From contig JBCAMK010000013.1 of NCBI GenBank assembly GCA_038503065.1, positions 248,001 to 312,000 of the forward strand: 64,000 nt of DNA, written 5' to 3'. This document shows, piece after piece, positions 26,019 through 37,181 of this stretch. The stretch is from Paragyromitra xinjiangensis. Its lineage: Eukaryota > Ascomycota > Pezizomycetes > Pezizales > Discinaceae. The position numbers and the translations under genes are program-made. Every line of letters begins with the position of its first letter. Within the stretch, counting starts at the first letter, position 1. A model generated the notes under the pieces. That model was not told the origin of the DNA, ran no database searches, and was given only the letters and a program-made list of their open reading frames with translations.

Positions 26019-26996
26019 TGGTTATTATCGTTTCGATCAAAAAAATGGGAAACCGGCTATTGGTGGTTGCGACACAAACGGTTGGTCCATTCCGAGTTTT
26101 TAAGTACAGCCCGAGTGAGGATGGAGTTAGGAGTACGGTTACTTGTCAGGCTATGGGTTTAGATTGCTTCTAGGATCCTGGTGGTTTGGGGTGTCCAAGG
26201 ATTCTTTGTGTGGGACAGGGAATAGGGACTGGCGGATTTCGGTTTTAAGAATTTTATAACGTCTATTTTTCTTGAAGGATATTCGTTTCAATTTGACTTG
26301 TTTTCTGTTTTCTATTTTCTTATTTTTGTCCTTTTCATTTTCCTTATTTGTCCTTTTCTCGAGTTCACTGGAGCGGATTTCAGAGTTAGGGGGGAAATTT
26401 GAGGATAGTTTGTTTATGGCATTGAATTATTATTTCGCAAAGATCTTCACGTTGGGCTTGGAATTCTCGTGTGGATAGGTATCAAGATCACTTAATTAGC
26501 AAAGAGTACCGGATACAATTCCCATTCCGGACATGCGGCTCTACTACTAATGAAAAGCTCCGGATCTACTGCACAGGCGCTAGTAAGCCCTAGAAATACT
26601 CCAGGGAACTAGGGCAAATGAACTCTCATACAATTAAAAATAGTAGAAAACGAATCGAATAAAGAGAGATCTATTGGGAAGCCGCACCCCTGGGAGCACT
26701 GGCAAGATGAGAGTAAATGTCCATAAGATACACGCAGAAGTGCAAAAAAAACCGGAAGTCTACTAATCTAATCTATTTAAGCTAGTAATGCCTCACGCCA
26801 CTAATTGGATGTACTTGGTGAATTCATCATTATCATCATTTACACCATTAACAGGCCACGCACCGATCCGGACGATACCCTATGACTCAGGTCACACCTC
26901 TTCTCTACCCTACCTTTTATAATAAGCAAAACTCGTCAAACCTTATTCCCCAAGAAGAGCTCCCTGCAACAAAACCAAAAAAGTCAAAAAGAACAA
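26019..26996. other. intergenic between member B and tRNA-Leu
   Basis: A T-rich 3' flank (26260-26380) is followed by AT-rich sequence with no supported gene. Confidence 0.45.
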
Positions 26997-27096
26997 TGAT
27001 AGGAGTGGGACTTGAACCCACGCTCGTTTCCGAACCAGGATACTATGTTAAGATAATACCTTAACCTGGCGCCATAACCAACTCGGCCATCCTACC
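26997..27096 (-). tRNA. tRNA-Leu(AAG), intron-containing
   Basis: The minus-strand cloverleaf starts GGTAGGATGGCCGAG, with acceptor stem GGTAGGA/TCCTATC, discriminator A, anticodon stem CCAGG/CCTGG, a long variable arm (TTCGGAAACGAG) typical of leucine tRNAs, and T-arm GTGGGTTCAAGTCCCAC. The anticodon loop reads TT-AAG-G, followed by an intron of about 18 nt after position 37. The intron contains CTTAA, complementary to the anticodon-loop TTAAG, the usual arrangement for tRNA intron excision. Confidence 0.92.
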
Positions 27097-27770
27097 TTAG
27101 TGTTGATGATGTTGTGTAAAGTAATATTTGATTGGGTGGGGCAGGGTAGGTAGGTAACGTCTCACGATAGTGTGTTTGTACTACGATAGATAGAAAGCAC
27201 TGAATAGCGATCTACAAAATGGTGACTCTGGATGAGTTTATCCCTCGGTTAAAGGCAAGGGTGTAAAGCTTGTCTGTGGCTATAGACGCTTACTTGCGCT
27301 TCCTTCTTAGTTGGACACGCGTAGAGGGTACATATACCTACTTGGCAGGAAGATATCCCATCATTCAAGGCATTTAACGTTCTCTTAGCATCTCTCTAAG
27401 CCAAGTATAATATTGCACAGACTCCTAACCTCCTAAAATTCCCAAAAGCTACCAACCCAGCCGAGTGACCCTCAACGCCCCGGTGACGGTCCACCCCTTA
27501 CATCGCCATAGCTTTAGTCCAAAACTGTATACTTCATGGCCTAGCCAATACTAAAAGAACGAATCGCAAACCCCTACCAATGCCAATGAGACTGAGCGGA
27601 AAAGATCTCTTGGTTAATATTAATCGCCCAAAAGAGACAACGAACTCGAAGTAAATCTTACACAACCCTTCTACAACGCTCCACTTCTAGTCTCAAAAAA
27701 AAGATATATCAAGAACTATGTCAACTATTCACCCCACCAACGCCAAACAAATCCAACACCCCCACACAAA
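27097..27770. other. intergenic between tRNA-Leu and PEX7 3' end
   Basis: No reading frame of note; it probably includes the PEX7 3' untranslated region (minus strand). Confidence 0.45.
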
Positions 27771-28913
27771 CTACCGACTTCCCATAACCCCGCCCACATC
27801 CCACACCCACACGCTTTCATCCCAACCCGTGCTCGCAGCCCATCCCTCCCCGCCAAACAAGCACCAATCCACGCCCGCACAGAACTCAGTATGACGATCC
27901 ATAATACCCAACATCCTCCCTTCCGGAATCCCCCCCTGCATCCCCTGTATCCCTAATCCAGCACCCCCCGCACCTCCCCGCGCACTCCCATCACTCCATA
28001 CCCTCACCGTCATATCATAACTCGCACTCACCAAAACATCCCCCCAATGAGGACTCCACGCAATGCGTCTCACAGCATATTCATGTCCCGGCATCTCCAC
28101 GACTGGTTTTTCCACATTACGGATATCCCACGTACGGATGACTTTATCAACGCCAGCAGTCGCAAGTACATCCGGTCTATATTTATTCCAATCGTGGGTT
28201 AGCACCTCCGAGGGCGCGCCAGGCGATACTGAGATGAGCGTTGCTGCGTGCAGAGGGGGTGTGCGCAGGTCAAAAAGGCGCAGAGTAGAGTCAGAAGAGA
28301 CTGCGGAGAGGAGTGTTGGCGAATGTGGTGAGAAGAGGGCGGAGTAGGTACAAGAACCTACGGGAAGTGTTTGGATCGAGCGTGGGGATTGGGGAGACCA
28401 CTAGGCCAGTCAGCGGTATTCAGATGACAAGATAGGGTATTAAGTTGGGAGAGTTAGGGACTGACAAGTTTGACGGTGCCATCCCAGGAAGAGGAGCAGA
28501 AGGTGGATTTGTCGACGAGATTCCAAGACACAGAGAAGACCTCGCGTGTGTGCTCCTGCCATGATGCAACAGGAAATTCGGTGAGGGTTGTATCGAATAG
28601 TTTTATTGATCCATCGCCGGAGGCGACGGCGAGCTGGTTCTCGTGCAACTCAGAGAAGGCTACGTCGAAGAGCGAGTCTTGCGTGTCGAACCTGGCGTTT
28701 GATCCAACGTATCAGTAAATATAGAGAAAAAGTAACAGTGAGGACCTACCACTTCTCGGCGACTATCCCGGTTGGCGTGAGTGAGAGGATGTACAGCCGG
28801 CCATTACCTACGAGGCCGAAGTTGGCGGAGGCAGCGCAAGCAATGCGGGAGTCGTAGAACGGAGAATATTTCACAGCATAGCCGTTGAAACCTTCAGTGC
28901 GATAATGAAACAT
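27771..28913 (-). CDS. pex7: PEX7, peroxisomal targeting signal 2 receptor (WD40)
   Basis: Cytosolic/peroxisomal shuttling receptor that binds PTS2 cargo. Exons on the minus strand: 28913-28750, 28691-28466, 28400-27771, giving 339 residues, close to the family's usual length. The protein begins MFHYRTEGFNGYAVKYSPF and contains the WD40 blades ASGDGSIKLFDTTL, WQEHTREVFSVSWN, SSSWDGTVKLWSP, ATAGVDKVIRTWDIRN, GHEYAVRRIAWSPH and SASYDMTVRVWS. Splicing across the last intron restores the KLWSP motif, which supports an unusual GTCAGT donor there. The final blade carries a Gly-rich insertion (ARGGAGGAGLGIQGMQGG) before MDRHTEFCAGVDW. It lies inside the zinc-finger family cluster but has no functional link to it. 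Confidence 0.96.
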
Positions 28914-31049
28914 CGTGCTTGGGGCGCGCCCAGCGGGTGTGAGGAGGGAGATGTTCGGATCTACGTCTCAGCAACTCGGGGATTCGACCGGATGACGAGA
29001 GTTTCACGTGTCTGGCGGGGAACACCGACCGCTATACGCCGTGATAATAGCAACAACTCAGAGGATTGAACCATCCACCTCGGGGGAGCAGAATTAGAGT
29101 AGTGGCTAAAAGTGATCCTCTTGCCCTCGGGTTAACCCACCCCTCCCCCTTATCGAAGAAAACCGAGGTCCAATGAGGCTCTGCGGGATGATAGCTTAGC
29201 ATATTTTGTTATCAGATGGCGGGGAATTGTTTATTCTAACAAGAGATTAGATGAAACCGGGGGTCCGGATATTGTTAGAGCCATCCCTGAGGCATGGGTA
29301 GTGAGGGATAAGGTGGATGGCGCTGGTGGGTTATCTCGTCTCTGCTGCTCAAGAGGAGTGGTCCGCACTGGGGTACGGTAAATCCCGTCTCAGTAACTCC
29401 CACTGAGTGTTGTATCAGAAAACATCGTGAGGGGAAGCTTGGGAAATTTTTCATTCTGTCGGCGAAGCAAATCGGGGAAAGCTCTAGTAACTTCTATAGA
29501 GAAAGGGCCACCATCACCCCTCACTCCCCCTCACATCTATGAAGATCAATCGCTGTCTTCGCACACGTTCTAGAAACATCACCAAGTATATCTACGAATA
29601 CCCAGATTGTCGGGTCTACAGTCTCGTGAACACTACTAATAAAGATCAGAGCAGTATTGCTAGAATCGTATCCCTTGGTTCGATGAATTCACCGCATACC
29701 AGAATTGGGGGGGCATATGCGATGATGAATGAATGGCGACATTAAGAATTTCTTTCCCTCATCACAAAGTCGCTGCTGCAAGTCACCTTAATTTGGGAAG
29801 CGGTGAATCTAGAAGCCAAGACATTGTGATGTAGCTCATCATCCATCAACTACAGCAAAGAAACAAAAATCCCTCTTCCTGATAGTGGCTCTCGACCCGT
29901 TCTACGTCCCTGCATTAGTGGATTAATTGTTCGACTGCTCCCCCCTTGCCCCAAATACCTACAACCTAACCTGGTAAACATCAGTAAGCCTCGTTCCAAC
30001 TCTAGCGTCACGACGGAAAAACTCCGACTGGGGGAGTTTATGTGATTGTGGGGGCCGTTATCTGACACTTTACGGCTAAGCGACGCTGAATTTAATGTTT
30101 GGGAATAGCCGCATATCAAACATTCGGCACTTACAGCGAGGACCTAGAACATGGCGCAAGGATAGCGCGGGTCTCCGAAATCCGCATAATCGTGTAGAGC
30201 GATAGTCACACCGCTCTATCTTCACGTCCTTGTCTTACCCCAGTGGGAAGTCGACGACTTACTTCACTTAGTGATTTTTTGAATGACAGTCAAAACTACT
30301 GCGCTACAACATGCATTTTAGTTACTAGCATTTTGAACTTAATAGGCCTCTCGATATTTTAAGAAACTACAAGCTAGTTATGCGGCGGTGAGCATCGGCT
30401 GCCTAGAGTTACAGCACGTTTGGATTCTGTTTTGATTGGGAATCGATAAATTGACACAGCTGTCTGGCAGTGCGTCGAAATATCTCCGATATGGGTTATA
30501 AGGCTGGCCGAGTGATAGGTAAATGTAGTGAAGTACATAGCCCCCATCCCTCTAGAAAACTCCCCTCCCTCCCCCAAAGCCACACCACGTGTCTGTCAGT
30601 GCCTGCGTCGACCCTCACAGACGCACCTGCCCCACACGGTGCTGGAATAATCCTTCAGCTCATGCGCAGACAGTTATGTCTCCACGCACCCCACAACTCC
30701 ATATAAGTCAACCATCCCTCTCATCAAATCCACTTCCTAAGACCACAAGTATTTCGAATTAAACCTTGAATACTATTATTTTCGTCTTTTTTTCCTAGTC
30801 TGCTAGCTTTTTGGTAGAGCTTTGATAAGGATTTCCCATCGATAAGGATTGTATCAAACCGCCTGCAACGAATTGTCACGTGACAATCGCCTTAGTACCC
30901 ACTGTAGACTAGTCCCTACAATTGAACATTCACGCGGTCAGTATCCCGCTAATTACCAATTGGGGGGTATAGCAGCTGACATCCCGCATCAGGGTGATGA
31001 ATAGAATATGGGTAAGATACATAGCTCAAAAAACTTAAATATTATATAA
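28914..31049. other. intergenic, no supported gene
   Basis: Includes the PEX7 promoter (right-hand side of its start codon). Short frames at 29539-29745, 29850-30119 and 30374-30706 show no recognisable motif. It probably contains whatever promoter serves member C. At about 31003 an ATG with four codons and a GTAAGA donor could be a first exon for C, but nothing proves it. Confidence 0.4.
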
Positions 31050-31715
31050 GCTCACTTTTTACGACTTCAAGCATCTCCACTCTCCAAAAACCTCAGATTC
31101 CCAATTCCAGCCCTCTCCCCAGGAAAACGGGAAGGAAAAAAGAAGTATGAGACAGATGCGCCACAGAGAGGCTTCACGAATCAGATTCGGTCCTTCGATA
31201 GAGGAAAACAACCTGTTCAGCGTAAGAAAGAGAAGGAGGTTCAACCTTCTGCTCACCAGCCGACCGGGGGTCATAATCGTCCATACGCCTGTCCGTATTT
31301 TAAGAACAACGCTCAGATGTATGAAGGCTGTGCGAGATGGAAAGGCTCAGAAATCTGCCGAGTAAAGTATAATCCTATCATAGCCCTAAGAGAATTAGGT
31401 TCTTGCTAACCGTGTGATCGTTTCAGGGACCATATCAAGAGGACTCATCTAAAGCATATCCAGTGTATGGATTGTGGTGAATTCCGAACAGGCAGCAAGG
31501 ATGAAGAAAGAGCACATAACAATAAAGGCTGTAAGAGGATCGCGGCGATCACCCCCATAGACCCTGATGTTGCAAAAGGGATAGATTTGGAACAAAAGGG
31601 TTTAGGTTGGGGTGAGATCTATAGGATCTTATTTCCTGAATGCGACATTCCTCCTTCTTGTAGGTTCGCTTATACGAGATAAAACTGCTAGCTTTTTTTA
31701 ACTTAGTTCAAACAG
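31050..31715 (+). pseudogene. family member C: partial CPYFK zinc-finger unit, no start codon
   Basis: The reading frame 31050-31366 has no ATG. It carries NRPYACPYFKNN and a second Cys, then SEICRVK. A 60-nt intron (31367-31426) joins it to DHIKRTHLKHIQCMDCGEF, CKRIAAI and LGWGEIYRILFPEC (exon 2, 31427-31659). The exon-2 end has the same donor position as A, B and D (IPPS then T/GTAGG). The matching acceptor at 31715 yields YHEK, parallel to the YW[E/K/G][E/D] that opens exon 3 in the others. The frame then runs without a stop into the ankyrin exon of D. C therefore is either a 5'-truncated copy (ending at TAA 31680-31682 if the intron is not removed) or the front half of a C-D fusion gene. 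The HRVK His is Cys here. Confidence 0.6.
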
Positions 31716-31789
31716 ATCACGAAAAGTTACCTCGGACTCCAGCAGATTTCGATACCCTATGTTATAATGAAGTCTCCGAGATCTCAACC

Positions 31790-33801
31790 ATGAGGCATCC
31801 ACACCAAACTCTATCACCTCCCAGTGATCACACCTGGGCCCACCACACCAACCCACTACACCGAGCAGCATCCGAAGGGGACCTACCAAGGGTCCAACAG
31901 CTATCAGAATGGGATGTCAACCTCTCATCTCAGGGCTATGAAGGACGCACTGCACTTCACGAAGCGGCCATTAAAGGTCACGACGCAATAGTCCAGAAAC
32001 TACTGGAGAATGGCGCCGACGTCTCGCACAAAGACAACTATGGACAAACAGCACTTCATAAAGCAGTATCTGGATTGGGCAAAATATCTGGGTATTCATC
32101 ATCTAGGGGTCATGAAGCGGTGATCAAGCACTTACTAGACTATGGGGCTGATCGATTGTGTCGGGATAAAAATATGCAATCACCAATTGAGCAGGCGATG
32201 TGGAATAGCGCAGCGTTTCAATTACTACGGGAGTCGAAATCAGAATGTTTCAGCCCACATATGCCCTTTTCCTCCCTATCAAGAGATAGTCACGGCTGGA
32301 GCGACGATTGGATGAAAATAAATTCAATAGAAATGGAGGAGTATGAGGATAAGGAAGGGAGCCTTCAAATACCGTACCCACAATCAATCAATCCTTGCCA
32401 TACCGTATCCAGCTACCTCGCCCCGCAAAATATATCGCCTTCCCCCTCGAATTACAGTTATAGCTTCGAAAACAGCACAGCCGGTAATGATTCCATGAAT
32501 GAATGGGACGGTGATAGAGAGGAGAATAGCGATGAGGATGAGGACTATGAGAACGAGGGCAAGGACGACGATAAGGACGACGGCGAATATGAATGCGAAA
32601 AGGAGAATTACCCAGGCGAAGGAGGCGGTTATAGCTATATAACTACAGGGAGAAGGAGTGGTAATGGAAAACGAAAAGTGGATACGCCACAAGCGGCTTC
32701 TGTGAACCAGAACCACCGTGTCAAGAAAACAAAGAAAGACAGCGAAAATGAAGGAAACGGTAGGAGGGGAAGAAAAACGGCTAGTCGAGTTCACACCCAC
32801 AAGTCGACTAATGATCAAAGTCGCCTATACGCTTGCCCGTACTTTAAAAGTAACCCCCAAGCGCACCGGGGCTGTGCAAAATGGAAGAGCTTTGAAATTC
32901 ATAGAGTAAAGTATTAACTATACCCCATCCCAAAACTTTAGTTGTCAAACTGCTAACCCCAATTATCACATCGAAGGGAACATTGTAAAAGACTTCATCT
33001 GAAGCCTATTCAGTGTAGAAACTGCGGCACATTTCGAGCTGGGGACAATGGTCAAATGAAAGCACATCCAAGCTGTAAAAGAGTGACAAAAATCATTCCC
33101 GTAAGCGAAGAAGTCGTTGCTAAAGGGGAAGCTCTGGGGAAGAGAGGTTTGAGTTGGCCTGAGATATATCTTATCTTATTCCCTGAGTGCTCGGACGGTG
33201 ATATACCATCTTCTTGTAAGATCACTATGAAACTAAACTATAAACTGCGATTAATTCTAACAAAATCAAAACAGACTGGGAAGAGAACGTCGAAGCCCCA
33301 GTGGCCCCTATCACGGATGAGGAATTACCACCGCCGGGTGTTTTCTCTTTCCCTGACGAACCGATGGACGGGGATTTCACAAACTTTGTCCTAGGCCGTC
33401 TGTCCATACCGCCGGAAGCAATAGATAAATTACGCCACGAATATAAGGGTAATCGGATCTCACAGTCTCGCGACCAATCACCATTATCAGGGAATATAAG
33501 AAACCAAGCTATCATTACCGAACTCGAAAATGACCTTACTCATCAGCTTCTAATTCAACCATCCGCTACCCAATCCATCAATGCACCCAACCTATCCCGA
33601 GACTCCCCCAATTCCCGACACATCCAAAGCAATCAAAGTTCACTCAATGTTTTACCCACCAATAATTCCCACTTCCAATATTCAGCAAACAGCTTAAGTA
33701 CGAGTGAGAATTTACCAGCAGCGTTCTCCTGGGGTGAATTCCATAGGGACTGCCCGTCTTTTAGTCAAGGATGTTACTATAATTCCAATAACTCTTTTTA
33801 A
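31790..33801 (+). CDS. family member D: ankyrin repeat / CPYFK-type zinc-finger protein
   Basis: Exons 31790-32910, 32977-33215, 33275-33801 give 628 residues. About 25-170 hold three to four ankyrin repeats (NPLHRAASEGD, RTALHEAAIKGH, QTALHKAVSG with an inserted SGYSSSRGHEAV, and a degenerate last one). A long acidic stretch (DEDEDYENEGKDDDKDD) and an NLS-like basic stretch (HRVKKTKKD, NGRRGRKTA) follow. The module begins near 348: CPYFKSNPQAHRGC, IHRVK/EHCKRLHLKPIQCRNCG, LSWPEIYLILFPEC. Exon 3 starts YWEE and ends in an Asn/Ser-rich tail. Domain order matches A, which suggests they are duplicates. Molecular role unknown; a nuclear DNA- or protein-binding factor is inference. The frame is open upstream to 31664, so the start may instead lie in C (see findings). 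Confidence 0.82.
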
Positions 33802-34080
33802 CATGTATATATAACGTATGTCTGGGGCACGAATTTGGACGATAGATGATTATGATGAAATGACTAAATTATGGGCTTGGGAGGTAGATGGTTTGGTTTT
33901 TTTTGCTATTTTTAGACGCATAATAATATTGGGACTAGGCGAAAATTTATGATTACTTTGAGACTTAAGTTCTAAAATCAATTTTAGACGATCACACCTA
34001 ACACACTAGAGATAGAGGGCAAGTCAGCATATTCGATACACTTCGATTTAAGGGAGAAACACCACTGCAGACTAAATACA
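33802..34080. other. 3' flank of member D
   Basis: AT-rich, no reading frame. Probably 3' untranslated sequence up to the transposon at 34081. Confidence 0.4.
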
Positions 34081-34881
34081 TACAGTACCAAAAAGGGGGG
34101 TGAATTTGCTCTAATAGCGCTGCTGCATTTTATCCTAAATTCAATATTTTTAATAATTCCGACTTAAATCGAGCTATCTGTGAATACTATATTCTAGGGG
34201 ATATGATACCAATACTGTACCAATACCGCAGCAAATTCTGGTCATAAAATAGGCCGGACCTAGGCCGGGTCTGTCACTCTGCTGCCTAGGCCTTTGACCT
34301 GTCACCCAGGGCACATGCCAGTGATCAGCAGTCACACCAGCACGCTGCGGCTGCCAGGGCCCAGGCATGAGTCCAGCACCTTTGTATCAAGAGGGCTTGT
34401 ACAAGTACTTCACGACGATGAGATGAGCTCAAAGCTTACAGAATCAAAAATCACTAATGTGAGTGAACTACCAGCCTGCTTAGTACAGGCAGGTACAGCA
34501 AGATAAAAACTTATTTTTCGAAAGTATTCCCCAACTTTGAAATGCCCATAGATACAGGTAGAGAATTGATGGCACTGTGGATGAATCAAATTTATGAGAT
34601 TCTCATCCTTGAATTAGGGTAGACATCATGAGAATTTTGAGGGAAAGCATCATGTACATAGAAAAAAGAGGTACAACTAAATAATACACCCTGGATTAGT
34701 ACAGCATTTTAGTGAATACCTAATGGATCTAGTATTGATGTGGCATTTTAAAGAATGCCTATTTCTTAGAATCAAATATTTTCTGGATTAAGGTATTTAC
34801 CAAAACCAAGCAGCCCTACTACCTATTTCTAAAATCGGGGAATACTCTAGCTGTAATCCTACCCCCCTTTTTGGTATTGTA
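34081..34881. mobile_element. non-autonomous DNA transposon, 19-bp terminal inverted repeats, TA flanks
   Basis: The left end 34083-34101 reads CAGTACCAAAAAGGGGGGT; the right end 34861-34879 is its reverse complement with one mismatch. The element is 797 bp, bounded by TA (34081-34082; 34880-34881). Ends that start CA(G/A)T and TA flanks fit Tc1/mariner-type elements. No transposase frame is present. The interior has a GC-rich, partly palindromic block (34255-34380: GGCCGGACCTAGGCC). Confidence 0.8.
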
Positions 34882-35516
34882 GGGTGAGCGAGGGTCCAGG
34901 GAAGGGACTTTATGTTACATTTAGTGAGCAGCCTTGGTATCCCGGACTTCACTTGGGCTAACCTAAAACCATAAAACGATAATAATCACGAAGCTCGTAC
35001 CCTTTTATTTATATCTTTCTCGCTGAGTTATGTAAACCGAAGGAGATACTCCCCACCCCCAATACACAACTAAGCTAAGCAAATAGCTTTCCTCCATAAA
35101 ACCCACACCCAAACACTTAACAATTGATCAATTGGTGACCCCCATTTGCTGACCGCCATAACCCAAATGGTTGGATACGTAAATGAATTACTACCACTAC
35201 TACTACGACCCCATTTGCTGAGATCGGCGATCACGCCATGGCCGAGTGATTTTACGTGATTGGACTAGGGAGAAGGAAAATGAACCCATCCAATATGGTC
35301 CAAACTCCCAAAGCCTTATATCAGCATCACCCGCCTCCTGACGAATAAGGCTTGAGTTCATCTACCTAGGTAGTCATCATAACTTTCGGTGCGCAGCAAC
35401 CTTCGGTAGGGATGGGCTACCCACAATTATCACACCGTTCACTAAAAACCAACACTCACCCAACCCATACACCAAAGCTCCGACTAGCTTATTCTTTCCT
35501 AGTCTAAAAAAAATGA
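34882..35516. other. intergenic, no supported gene
   Basis: No frame with recognisable content. Two short direct similarities to each other (CCCCATTTGCTGA at about 35140 and 35209) are noted but not explained. Confidence 0.4.
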
Positions 35517-35588
35517 TTCCGTTGCGGGGAATTGAACCCCGATCTAGTCGGTGAGAGCGACTGATGCTAACCATTACACCACAACGGA
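35517..35588 (-). tRNA. tRNA-Glu(CUC)
   Basis: The minus strand begins TCCGTTGTGGTGTAATGG and has acceptor stem TCCGTTG/CAACGGA, anticodon stem AGTCG/CGACT around loop CTCTCAC (anticodon CTC), T-arm CGGGGTTCAATTCCCCG and discriminator A. No intron. It closely follows the fungal tRNA-Glu pattern. Confidence 0.95.
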
Positions 35589-35742
35589 TTGTTATGTGTA
35601 ACGTGAGAATGTGTTGTTTTAATTTCATGATCTGTCTTCAGAACATTCTATCCCTGCCCATCACAAAACGCCCCATACACCATTACAAAAACCATTCTAA
35701 GACAGAAGTAAAAAAACCAAACATCAAAACAAATAAAAGGAG

Positions 35743-36449
35743 TCATTTATTTGGCCCTTCTCTCAACCACGGCGGCGAAAACGCTCTATCATATTCCAAA
35801 TGCGGATTAAATAGCTCGATGAACTATCGCCCATCAGCCTTCCCATCCATCGCCTCGACACAGACACCAAGAAGGGCCACTCACCTCTAGATCCGCCTCT
35901 CCTTTCTCCCCTGCATATCTTCCATACTCCGCATGCGTAGCCGCGAGGCTCCACCCCTGCAAAACTCGTCTCATACACCCAACCAACACACCAGCACGGT
36001 GTTTTCCCTTATTCGAGTGCACGAGTACAGGGTAGTTTCGGCGATCGAGCAAGATCTGGAGAGAAGCGGTGATGATCTCTGGGTTCTGCGAGAGGAAGGG
36101 TTCTTTCACGGCGGGTTGGTGGAAGTGGTGCAGTGTAATTTTGTTTTTAGCACACCAGGCGGTGTTTTCAGGGAGGTAGGCTTGGTCACCGAGGTAGCTG
36201 AGTGGTGTTAGTGATTGAAGCGAGAGGAGATGTGGGGAATGGAGACATTATGGTCTTGAGACTGAGACGCTCTAGCATCGGGAAGTTTATTTCTAGCGGA
36301 TATCCGCTCCTGTAGACTCCTGTGGCAACGAGCTGGAATGATAGTGGAGGGACGATAAATTCTCGCCGTTTTGCAGGGGCTCGCTCGCTAGATGCTACGG
36401 GAGCAGCGGTCATCGACTTGTTTGAAGAGATGGTGACGGCTGATGCCAT
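35743..36449 (-). CDS. oca2: OCA2-like protein of the Siw14/Oca phosphatase family, catalytic Cys replaced
   Basis: Minus-strand exons 36449-36247, 36197-35885, 35823-35743 give 198 residues, the size I recall for yeast Oca2. The conserved family start (FIVPPLSFQLVATGVYRSGY, PLEINFPMLERL) leads through YLGDQAY and ENTAWCAKN to the P-loop, then to RRVLQGWSLA and EYGRYAGEKG. The P-loop reads HSNKGKHRAG: the nucleophilic Cys of the HCxxGKxR signature is Ser, so the protein should not catalyse Cys-dependent dephosphorylation, though it could still bind phosphorylated ligands. From memory, Oca2-type members of the Oca complex share this Ser, so the change is probably ancestral, not decay. The donor of intron 1 (AT/GTCTCC) is weak, but splicing there restores IYLGDQAYLPE. 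Confidence 0.9.
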
Positions 36450-37181
36450 TGTGGATGGTATTGTTGGCGGCTAGAAGAGTGTGGTTTCATCAATTGTTGT
36501 GGAGTTGGTGGTTGTGTGGTTTAGCACTACACTTCATTTTTGGGCTCGAAGTGTTGGATGCACGCTGACGTGGGTGCCAAGTGTTTTTAGGTGAGACATC
36601 ATCGTGGGTTTCCGAGTTCGGGTCGGCGGCTAGGGAATACGAACGGTATAGAGCCTCATCTTATACAGGAGCGGGAAGCAAAATATCAATGATCAGGAGA
36701 TCTTATTATCGGCATAGATAATCTACGCCGCAAGACCGAAAAGGATCCAGGCCACCACCCCCGAATCTACTTATCGCCCTCCCCTACCCCGCCCGCCCTC
36801 ACCGCCAGATCTCTAGGCTACAATCCATTCGTTCCTCAGCCGAAGACGCACTTAACACATGGTGGTATCGTTAAAATACTACTGGATCGCTCCGCGGCCA
36901 ATGATCCATGCTGCATGCACAACACATGGCGACGAACGGTGAACAACGCGACGTATGCGCTGGGCCTGCTGGCTGGCAACGAAACATCCCATCCGAGACA
37001 GGTGGGAAGCGCCAGTGGTTCAACGTGTATAAGACCCCCTCTCTCGTTCGTGCGCAGCAAGAAGTTTCTGGATACCCCCCCTCCAAGTCATCCGAAAATC
37101 TCGAGAATTCTTCGACAGAATCATCTTTTTCGATTTGCCTTTGAACGTTTCCCCATCGCTAGAATCAAAATAACCTACATA
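36450..37181. other. divergent promoter region between OCA2-like gene and the serine-rich orphan
   Basis: The two genes diverge from here. An in-frame extension of the downstream frame reaches back to ATG 36915, but its composition looks non-coding. Confidence 0.4.

Noticed and set aside
21215..30030. Shared word GACGGAAAAACTCCGAC at about 21216 and 30013
   Set aside because: One shared 17-mer between two places in 64 kb is close to what chance gives, and the flanks do not match.
32384..32818. 144-codon minus-strand frame rich in Ile/Val, membrane-like
   Set aside because: It is the complement of the Asp/Glu-rich stretch of member D; acidic codons read as hydrophobic ones on the other strand.
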